This document shows, piece after piece, positions 1-4,934 of a DNA stretch of 5,470 bases. Numbering within the stretch: the stretch's first letter is position 1; each line of letters begins with the position of its first letter. The translations under genes were made by a program, and so were the position numbers. The notes below the pieces were generated by a model. That model was not told the DNA's origin and searched no databases. It saw only the letters and a program-made list of their open reading frames with translations. Source of the DNA: Actinomycetes bacterium (lineage in GTDB: Bacteria > Actinomycetota > Acidimicrobiia > Acidimicrobiales > Ilumatobacteraceae); contig JAEZFY010000334.1 in the NCBI GenBank assembly GCA_023417265.1, positions 1 to 5,470 on the forward strand, given 5' to 3'.

Positions 1-1164
1 GCCGATCACGGCCCGGCCGCCCGGACCGGTGGGCAGCGCAGGTGCCGGTGGCGCGGCGGCGAGCTCGCGGAGCCTGGCTTCGAGGCGTTCGATCCGGGCC
101 TCGAGCGACGCCAGGTCGCCCCCGGCGGCGTCGTGGGTGAGCTGCACGAGCACGACCTCGACGAGCACGCGCGGGTCGGGGGCGTTGCGGAGGTCGACGA
201 GCGTGCTGCCGAGCAGCTCGATCGCCCGCACCAACCCAGCCACACCAACCTGCTGACCGAGCGCGGCGAGTTGGTCGACCTGCTCGCGGGGGAGCACGAC
301 CAGATACGGAGCCATCAGCGCAAGGAACGCGTTACGGAGGTGGCGGACGAGTTCTTCGGTGACGGTGCGCGGATCGCGACCCACCGACACGGCGTGCGCC
401 ATCGCCGTCAACGCCTGCCCGGTGTCGCGAGCGGCGAAGGCCCGCAGGAACTCGTCGAGATCGACTGTCTCGCCGACCTCGCCGCCGGTGGCGGCGAGCA
501 GTTCGAGCGCCGACAACGTGTCGCGCGCCGACCCGCCGCCCTGGGTGAGCGCTGCGTCGAGGGCCTCCTGGGGGAGGTCGAGCCCGGCGTCGCCGGCCAC
601 CCAGGCGATGTGCTCGGCGAGCGTGTCGGGCGGCAGCAGGTGGAACTGAAGGTGCTGCGTGCGTGAGCGGATCGTGTCGCTCATCTTCTGCGGGTCGGTG
701 GTGGCGAGCACGAACACCACGTGTGGGGGCGGCTCCTCGAGCGTCTTCAAGAGCGCCGCCTCGGCCGGCTTCGACAACATGTGGACTTCGTCGAGGATGT
801 ACACCTTGTGGCGGCCGGGGGTGCCCAGCGAGGCCTTCTCGATCAGGTCGCGGATCGCCTCGACACCGTTGTTCGACGCCGCATCGAGCTCGTGCACGTC
901 GTAGCTCGTGCCGCGCTCGACCGCCAGACACGACTCGCACTCGGCGCACGGCTCGCCACCCTCGACGTTGACGCAGTTGAGGGCCTTGGCCAGGATCCGC
1001 GCGGTGGTGGTCTTGCCGGTGCCGCGCGGCCCGGAGAACAAGTACGCCTGGCCTTCGCGGCCCTCGGCGATCGCGTCGCGCAACGCCCGCACCACGTGCT
1101 CTTGACCCTTCACCTCGGCGAAGCGGCGAGGCCGGTAGCGGCGGTACAGCGACTGGGTGGCCAT
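1..1164 (-). CDS. dnaX: DNA polymerase III subunit tau (DnaX), N-terminal 388 residues, cut by window edge
   Basis: This is the clamp-loader ATPase of the replicative DNA polymerase III holoenzyme; it loads the beta sliding clamp and, as tau, links polymerase cores. The frame runs from the ATG at 1164 to base 1 without a stop, so the 3' end lies outside. It starts MATQSLYRRYRPRRFAEVKGQ, the usual family opening. Visible motifs are the Walker A GPRGTGKT (residues 45-52), four zinc-binding cysteines (64, 73, 76, 79), Walker B LDEVH (124-128), sensor 1 ATTDP (154-158), the arginine-finger SRT (167-169, Thr where E. coli has Cys, as in actinobacteria) and sensor 2 GGGSARD (209-215). The collar domain follows (about 235-345). 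A short Leu/Glu/Arg coiled coil (about 350-370) then opens into an Ala/Pro linker. There is no Shine-Dalgarno; a TAGAGT hexamer lies 9 nt upstream. The gene is transcribed divergently from the copper-type membrane gene. The identification is very secure; whether a short gamma form is made cannot be seen here. Confidence 0.97.
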   Translation of the reverse strand, partial: MATQSLYRRYRPRRFAEVKGQEHVVRALRDAIAEGREGQAYLFSGPRGTGKTTTARILAKALNCVNVEGGEPCAECESCLAVERGTSYDVHELDAASNNGVEAIRDLIEKASLGTPGRHKVYILDEVHMLSKPAEAALLKTLEEPPPHVVFVLATTDPQKMSDTIRSRTQHLQFHLLPPDTLAEHIAWVAGDAGLDLPQEALDAALTQGGGSARDTLSALELLAATGGEVGETVDLDEFLRAFAARDTGQALTAMAHAVSVGRDPRTVTEELVRHLRNAFLALMAPYLVVLPREQVDQLAALGQQVGVAGLVRAIELLGSTLVDLRNAPDPRVLVEVVLVQLTHDAAGGDLASLEARIERLEARLRELAAAPPAPALPTGPGGRAVIG

Positions 1165-1334
1165 GCCCGGTCGACTCTAGCCAGCGGGTGTCACCGCTGA
1201 ACCGGCGACTCCGCCGGGCGCCAGGGCGCTGCGTTCGCGCGTCACGGGCGCGTCGCCCGGGGGTTCGCGGGGTCGCCCGGCTGCGCTCGCGAGGGCTGCC
1301 ATTACGAACGCATGTCGGTCGGTAGCGGCCAGCC
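1165..1334. other. Divergent intergenic region between dnaX and the copCD-type gene, rich in inverted repeats
   Basis: No credible coding frame or tRNA is seen in these 170 bases. The region holds a run of short inverted repeats: CAGCGG/CCGCTG (1182-1199, 6-nt spacer), CCGGCG/CGCCGG (1202-1217, 4-nt spacer), GCGCC/GGCGC (1218-1229, 2-nt spacer) and CGGGCG/CGCCCG (1245-1259, 3-nt spacer). There is also a 9-bp direct repeat GTCGCCCGG at 1252-1260 and 1272-1280. The first palindrome lies directly upstream of the proposed dnaX -10 element. High GC makes chance hairpins common, so the function is unknown. Confidence 0.5.
1174..1179 (-). promoter_or_regulatory. Candidate -10 element of dnaX (leaderless transcript)
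   Basis: On the minus strand the hexamer TAGAGT matches the actinobacterial -10 pattern TANNNT and ends 9 nt before the dnaX ATG. Transcription would then begin within a few bases of the start codon, giving a leaderless or nearly leaderless mRNA, which fits the absence of a Shine-Dalgarno. Only a poor -35 match is seen (TTCAGC at 16 nt spacing). This is inferred from the sequence pattern only. Confidence 0.45.
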
Positions 1335-1339
1335 GTGAC

Positions 1340-1345
1340 TACCGT
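1340..1345 (+). promoter_or_regulatory. Candidate -10 element of the CopCD-type gene; decides its start
   Basis: The hexamer TACCGT fits TANNNT and ends 7 nt before an in-frame GTG at 1353, the spacing expected for a leaderless mRNA. If it is used, the alternative GTG at 1335 lies upstream of the transcript and cannot be the start. The competing hexamer for 1335, TAGCGG at 1323-1328, lacks the important final T. An out-of-frame ATG at 1351 overlaps the GTG but leads only to a short frame. No good -35 was seen. Confidence 0.4.
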
Positions 1346-1352
1346 GTCGCAT

Positions 1353-3296
1353 GTGGGCCAACCAGGAGCGATACGCCTCGGCCGGTTTGCCGCCGGGCTG
1401 CTGCTCGCGGTGCTGGCCTGGCTCGCCGTCACCGTTGCCGACGGCGGCGCCGCGCAGGCCGGCAGCACGCCGCCGGCGGCCAACTCGTTGTCGTCGATCA
1501 CACCCGCCGACGGGGCCGCCCTGGCGGCCTCGCCCACCCAACTCGTGCTGGCCTTCAACCAGGAGCTCGACAGCGGCGACTTCGCGTCGATCGACCTGAT
1601 CTGCGACGGGCGCGACATCGATACGGGCCTCGGCGAGACGGACGACGAGAACCTGTTCGTCACGTTCGCCGTGTTCGAAGAGACCCCCCGCGGCATCTGC
1701 ATCATCCAGTGGGAGCTCAGCGACGAGCTGGGGGCGACCATCACGAACGGGCAGACGACGTTCCGGGTCGACGTCGACCCCACCGGCACCGGGGCCACGC
1801 CGGCCACCGCCGCCCCGGCGACCCCGACCGCCACTACCACGCCGAGCGACCTCGTGCAGGTGCCGGCCACACCGAGTGGTTCGTCGTCGCCGAGCGCGGC
1901 GTCGGAAGGCAGCTCGGGTGGGGCGCTGTGGTTCGGGCGGTTCCTCTCGACGCTCGGCATCCTCGTCGTGTTCGGCGCGCTGGCCTTGATCAGCGTCGGC
2001 TGGCCGGAAGGCCCCGAGTACATCGTCACCGTGCGGTTCCTTCGCACGATGTGGATGATCGCCGTGGCCGGCACGGTGCTCTACCTGATCGCCCTCACGG
2101 CCGACGTCACCGGGCGCTCGCTCGGCGGGTCCGTGAGCCCCACCGCGTGGATCGATCTGATGGACGCCGGATGGTCCGGCCGGGGCGCGCTCCTGCGCCT
2201 GGCCGCGGTCGCGGCCAGCGGTGCCGTGGCCCTGCGCCCGGAGCGGATCATCGATCCGACCTCGGCGATGTGGGCGTGGGCCGTGCCGGGTCTTGCGGTC
2301 ATCAGCGTCGCCTTCAGCCGGGTCGACGGCTCGGTCGCCCTGATCGGCTTCCTCGTCGGGGCCCTGCACGCACTCGGGTCGGCGGTGTGGATCGGAGGTG
2401 TCGCCCTGGTCGCCCGGGTCGTGCTCGCCGGGCCCGGCGAAGACGACCTCGTCCAGGCCACGCGCACGTTCAGCCGGATCTCGTTGCCGGCGATCGCGTT
2501 GACGTGCGTCACCGGTGTCGTCCAGATGGTGCGCCTCGACGGTGGCGAGCTGTTCAGCAGCGGCCACGGGCGCGTCGTGCTCCTCAAGGCGATCACCGTG
2601 GCCGTGATGATTGCGGTCGCCCTGGCGGTGCGCCAACAGGTCGGGCTGCGGCTCGCCCGCGCCCAGGAGCTCTCGGCACCGCTTGCCGACCGCTTCCGCC
2701 GGGCGTTCGGCGCCGAGGTCACCGCCGGGGTCGTCGTGCTCGCCTTCAGCGGCTGGCTGCTGGCGCTCACACCACCCAACGCCGACCCACTCGCCAACGA
2801 GCGCTACACGGTGGTGATCGACTACGACGACACCGCCCACCAGTTCGCCGGTTCGGTGTCGATCGGCCCGAGCCAGGTCGGCTTGAATGGCTTCCGGCTG
2901 ATCGTCACCTCACCCGACGCCAACCTGGCCAACGTCAAGCTGCGCTTCAAGCCACCCGCCGACGCGCCTGCCGACGCCCGCTTCTGGATCGACCAACCGG
3001 TCCCCGAGCTCACCGGCCCCGGCACCGCGTGGCTCGACGACGCGGTCGGTATCCCGCTGCGTGCGGCCGGCACGTGGACGGTCGAGATCAGCGCCACCAC
3101 ACCCACCGGCGTGGCGCTCCAGGCGTTCACGTTCGTCGTCGCCGGAGCCGACGGCACGACGCCGGGAACCCAGCCGACCCAACCCACCGCGGCCCCGGCG
3201 GTCAGCTTCCAGATCGTCGAGCCGACGACGCCGCCGGCCGACTTCGCCACGACCACCACGGTGCCGGTGCTGTTCCCTCCCACGTCGCCGCCGTGA
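1353..3296 (+). CDS. CopC-CopD-YtkA-like fusion membrane protein (copper-transport/resistance family)
   Basis: This predicted secreted/membrane protein has 647 residues from the GTG at 1353; a GTG at 1335 would add six. Residues 1-36 form a signal peptide (arginines at 8 and 11, hydrophobic core, AQA cleavage site). Residues about 44-141 are CopC-like, opening SLSSITPADGA. A Thr/Pro/Ser-rich linker (144-188) follows. Then come eight membrane helices (about 192-215, 233-252, 278-294, 305-322, 328-359, 375-393, 407-428, 455-472) with the CopD signature LHALGSAVWIGG near 338-349. A YtkA-like beta domain (about 485-598, with GLNGFRL and GTWTVEI) and a Thr/Pro-rich tail end the protein. Eight helices place both soluble domains outside. 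The order matches Bacillus YcnJ and actinobacterial CopCD proteins, which are linked to copper uptake or tolerance. Oddly, the CopC domain lacks the usual N-terminal His and the DGH copper motif but has two cysteines (84, 116). No copper gene adjoins it, so the copper substrate is inferred from family only. Confidence 0.88.
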   Translation: MGQPGAIRLGRFAAGLLLAVLAWLAVTVADGGAAQAGSTPPAANSLSSITPADGAALAASPTQLVLAFNQELDSGDFASIDLICDGRDIDTGLGETDDENLFVTFAVFEETPRGICIIQWELSDELGATITNGQTTFRVDVDPTGTGATPATAAPATPTATTTPSDLVQVPATPSGSSSPSAASEGSSGGALWFGRFLSTLGILVVFGALALISVGWPEGPEYIVTVRFLRTMWMIAVAGTVLYLIALTADVTGRSLGGSVSPTAWIDLMDAGWSGRGALLRLAAVAASGAVALRPERIIDPTSAMWAWAVPGLAVISVAFSRVDGSVALIGFLVGALHALGSAVWIGGVALVARVVLAGPGEDDLVQATRTFSRISLPAIALTCVTGVVQMVRLDGGELFSSGHGRVVLLKAITVAVMIAVALAVRQQVGLRLARAQELSAPLADRFRRAFGAEVTAGVVVLAFSGWLLALTPPNADPLANERYTVVIDYDDTAHQFAGSVSIGPSQVGLNGFRLIVTSPDANLANVKLRFKPPADAPADARFWIDQPVPELTGPGTAWLDDAVGIPLRAAGTWTVEISATTPTGVALQAFTFVVAGADGTTPGTQPTQPTAAPAVSFQIVEPTTPPADFATTTTVPVLFPPTSPP

Positions 3297-3332
3297 CCGA
3301 CGCGACCGGCGCGACCGGCTGACGCTCGGTCA
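3294..3332. terminator. Bidirectional hairpin terminator candidate spanning both stop codons
   Basis: TGACCGA (3294-3300) and TCGGTCA (3326-3332) are perfect inverted repeats. Allowing one bulged C (3301), the stem extends by three pairs (3302-3304 with 3323-3325), giving about 10 bp around an 18-nt loop. The outer ends of the stem are the TGA stop of the CopCD-type gene and, on the other strand, the TGA stop of the ligase gene. The position between convergent genes suggests termination in both directions. There is no T-tract, so a classical intrinsic terminator is not shown. Confidence 0.5.
3302..3319. repeat. Tandem 9-bp direct repeat in the convergent gap
   Basis: GCGACCGGC occurs twice back to back (3302-3310 and 3311-3319), filling most of the loop of the hairpin between the two convergent genes. 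It is an exact duplication in a non-coding stretch. It may be a replication-slippage product; no function can be assigned. Confidence 0.6.
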
Positions 3333-4460
3333 GGCGCGCTCGGCCAGCAGTTCGGCGAACGCCACCGGCTCGGCGACCTCGAGCTGGTCGTAACGGCACG
3401 ACGCTGGTGTGCGGTCCGGCCGCCAGCGCACGAACTTCACGCCGTGGCGGAAACGCCCGCCCTCGAGTTGCCCGAACGTCACCTCGACCACCCGCTCGGC
3501 GCGCACCGGCACGAACGAGAGGTCCTTGTCGGCGTTCCACCGCGAGAAGCCGCCGGGCATCCGCTGATCGGAGTGGGCCTGGGCGTCGATCCACTCGCGC
3601 CAGGGGTGCGCGTCGCCCGGCTGCAGCACCAGCCCGGCGAGCTCGTCGAGCAGCTCCCGACGGAAGGCGACGCTGAACGCCGCACACACGCCGACGTGGT
3701 GCAGCCGTTCGCCCCCGCCCGGCGTGGCGAGACCGTGCTCGACCTCCCAGCCGAGCGGCGGACCGTACAACCCCAGCAGCAGCGAGCCGACGCCGTTGCC
3801 GTCCTTGTGGATCCGGTAGCCGGCGACCACGCACTCTGCGGTGCGCTCGTGCTTGACCTTCACGAGCGTGCGCTTGTCGGGTGCGTAGACGCCGTCGAGC
3901 GGCTTGGCCATCACGCCGTCGAGGCCGGCGCCCTCGAAGCGCGTGAACCACCGCTCGGCAACCGCCGCGTCGGTGGTGGCCGGGGTGAGGTACACGCCCG
4001 CCGGGCCGGCAACCGGCGTCAACAGACGTTCGAGCTGCTCGCGGCGCGTGCCGAACGGGGTGTCCAGGAGCACCGCGTCGCCCACCGCGAGCACGTCGAA
4101 GGCGACGAACGAGGCCGGCGTCGACTCCGCCAGCATGCGCACCCGCGAGGCCGCCGGATGGATGCGCTGCTGCAACGCATCGAAGTCGAGCCCGTGCCCG
4201 GCCGCGTCGGGTACCACGATCTCACCGTCGACGACACAGCGGTCGGGGAGCGCGGCGGCGAGCGCCGGCAGCAGTTCGGGGAAGTAGCGGTTGAGCGGCT
4301 TCTGGTTACGGCTCTGCAAGGTCAGCTCGTCGCCGTCACGGAACACGATGCAGCGGAACCCGTCCCACTTCGGCTCGTACAACAGGCCCGGCGCGTTCGG
4401 GATCGCCCGGGTGAGCTTGGCGAGCATCGGCTTGGTGTCGATCGCGACCGGGAAACCCAC
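3330..4460 (-). CDS. ligC: ATP-dependent DNA ligase, LigC type
   Basis: This complete 376-residue ligase seals DNA nicks using ATP. Mycobacterial LigC enzymes act in base-excision repair and as back-up end-joining ligases; that role is carried over by homology. Visible nucleotidyltransferase motifs are motif I EPKWDGFR with the adenylated lysine K31, SRN (50-52) followed by FPEL, motif III DGE (78-80), motif IIIa AFD (120-122), motif IV LDGVMAKP (180-187) and motif V LVKVKH (199-204). The OB-fold domain follows (about 205-360), with SRWNADKDL (306-314) and the terminal RWRPDR (345-350). Residues about 235-250 look like a Gly/Pro-containing loop extra to my recollection of LigC proteins. No polymerase or nuclease domain is fused, so it is not LigD. 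The GTG start at 4460 is preferred over the ATG at codon 12 because the TKPMLA segment is conserved and a TAGAAC hexamer lies 7 nt upstream. No Ku or Prim-Pol gene is in the window. Confidence 0.93.
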   Translation of the reverse strand: MGFPVAIDTKPMLAKLTRAIPNAPGLLYEPKWDGFRCIVFRDGDELTLQSRNQKPLNRYFPELLPALAAALPDRCVVDGEIVVPDAAGHGLDFDALQQRIHPAASRVRMLAESTPASFVAFDVLAVGDAVLLDTPFGTRREQLERLLTPVAGPAGVYLTPATTDAAVAERWFTRFEGAGLDGVMAKPLDGVYAPDKRTLVKVKHERTAECVVAGYRIHKDGNGVGSLLLGLYGPPLGWEVEHGLATPGGGERLHHVGVCAAFSVAFRRELLDELAGLVLQPGDAHPWREWIDAQAHSDQRMPGGFSRWNADKDLSFVPVRAERVVEVTFGQLEGGRFRHGVKFVRWRPDRTPASCRYDQLEVAEPVAFAELLAERA

Positions 4461-4467
4461 GCCACCG

Positions 4468-4473
4468 GTTCTA
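4468..4473 (-). promoter_or_regulatory. Candidate -10 element of ligC
   Basis: On the minus strand TAGAAC lies 7 nt before the GTG start of the ligase. It matches TANNNT except for the final base. No Shine-Dalgarno is present, so a leaderless transcript is likely. The imperfect match lowers confidence. Confidence 0.3.
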
Positions 4474-4504
4474 CACCGTCTGCCCGGATCGGCGCCGCTC
4501 CTGC

Positions 4505-4510
4505 CACGAT
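4505..4510 (+). promoter_or_regulatory. Candidate -10 element of the mhuD-like gene
   Basis: CACGAT ends 6 nt before the ATG at 4517. It matches TANNNT except for the first base. As with the neighbouring genes, no Shine-Dalgarno is seen and the spacing fits leaderless initiation. Confidence 0.3.
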
Positions 4511-4516
4511 GGCGGC

Positions 4517-4879
4517 ATGTCCGTCGTGAAGATCAACGCCATCACCGTTCCCGAGGGCATGGGCCCCGAACTCGAGACCCGCTTCGCCGCCCGCGCCCAC
4601 GCGGTCGACAACCAGCCCGGCTTCGAGCGCTTCCAGCTGCTGCGCCCGGTCGCCGGTGACACGCGCTACTTCGTCGTCACGCAGTGGGAATCCGAAGAAG
4701 CGTTCCAGGCGTGGCGCGACGGCCAGGCGTTCGCCAACGCCCACGGCCACGGGGCACCCGCCGCTGGCGGCGCAGCGGCCGGCGGGCACCCGCACGGAGA
4801 GCCAGGCGGTGAGGCCCCCAAACCGCCGGTCGGCATGAGCGGCGACCTGCTCGAATTCGACGTCGTCGAGTTCGACTGA
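4517..4879 (+). CDS. mhuD: MhuD/IsdG-type haem-degrading monooxygenase homologue (ABM fold)
   Basis: This 120-residue protein belongs to the antibiotic-biosynthesis-monooxygenase (dimeric alpha-beta barrel) fold and closely resembles my recollection of Mycobacterium tuberculosis MhuD, which cleaves haem to release iron in the cytoplasm. Shared stretches include VVKINAI (3-9), GPELE (16-20), RAHAV (26-30), FQLLRPV (39-45), RYFVVT (50-55), WES (57-59) and EAFQAW (61-66), ending in LLEFDVV (111-117). The MhuD catalytic residues Asn7 and Trp66 are in place. The axial haem ligand, His75 in MhuD, falls on Ala75 in an ungapped count, with His76 and His78 beside it. Next comes a Gly/Ala/His/Pro-rich stretch (about 79-109, with His91 and His93), clearly longer than in MhuD. 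No signal peptide is present. The gene is divergent from ligC and 55 bp upstream of lysC. Family assignment is strong; haem as substrate is inferred. Confidence 0.85.
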   Translation: MSVVKINAITVPEGMGPELETRFAARAHAVDNQPGFERFQLLRPVAGDTRYFVVTQWESEEAFQAWRDGQAFANAHGHGAPAAGGAAAGGHPHGEPGGEAPKPPVGMSGDLLEFDVVEFD

Positions 4880-4934
4880 GCCTGCCGGAACCCACGTAGG
4901 TCCCCGTGGCGTGCCACCGTAGGCTCCAACGCTC
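4880..4934 (+). promoter_or_regulatory. Intergenic region upstream of lysC with repeat pair and small hairpin
   Basis: This 55-base gap contains an imperfect direct repeat, CCACGTAGG (4892-4900) and CCACCGTAGG (4914-4923), and a short perfect inverted repeat GTGGC/GCCAC (4906-4917, 2-nt spacer). The second repeat copy overlaps the proposed -10 of lysC. No T-tract terminator for the upstream gene is seen, so read-through into lysC is possible. There is no room for a lysine riboswitch. Confidence 0.4.
4920..4925 (+). promoter_or_regulatory. Candidate -10 element of lysC
   Basis: TAGGCT fits TANNNT and ends 9 nt before the GTG start at 4935, the same spacing as in dnaX. With no Shine-Dalgarno present, a leaderless or nearly leaderless transcript is suggested. 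The -35 position shows no clear match. Confidence 0.4.

Larger units (their letters stand above)
4461..4516. promoter_or_regulatory. Divergent promoter region between ligC and the mhuD-like gene
   Basis: These 56 bases separate two divergent start codons, so both promoters must sit here or inside the genes. Besides the two -10 candidates there is a GCCA/TGGC inverted repeat (4503-4513) overlapping the plus-strand -10 candidate, and a GGCGCC palindrome at 4491-4496. No convincing -35 hexamers were found. Confidence 0.4.

Noticed and set aside
1..120. Programmed frameshift in dnaX giving a gamma subunit
   Set aside because: The visible part ends before the region where the E. coli slippery site lies, and no A-rich slippery heptamer is present.
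1165..1334. Possible SRP RNA or tRNA near dnaX
   Set aside because: These RNAs are sometimes near dnaX, but no SRP core motif, tRNA T-loop with matching acceptor stem, or cloverleaf could be found on either strand.
332..2074. Long open frame on the minus strand across dnaX and the start of the CopCD-type gene
   Set aside because: It is a shadow frame of GC-rich coding DNA: the predicted protein is low-complexity Arg/Pro/Ala-rich with no family motif, while the overlapping dnaX and CopCD frames carry clear domains.
1302..2840. A 512-codon antisense frame opposite the CopCD-type gene
   Set aside because: Its composition (Arg/Gly/Asp/His-rich, no domain) is the mirror of GC-biased codons in the real gene.
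3330..4460. Non-homologous end-joining cluster around the ligase
   Set aside because: No Ku, polymerase/primase or nuclease domain is encoded in the window; the ligase stands alone.
3444..4529. A 361-codon frame opposite the ligase gene
   Set aside because: It has no recognisable domain and overlaps a ligase with all nucleotidyltransferase motifs intact.
1335..4879. The three central genes as one new defence or metabolic system
   Set aside because: They point in different directions, belong to unrelated known families and share no obvious pathway; no evidence supports a single system.
4880..4934. Lysine riboswitch or attenuator before lysC
   Set aside because: The gap is only 55 bases with one 5-bp hairpin, far too short for a lysine riboswitch, and the start looks leaderless.
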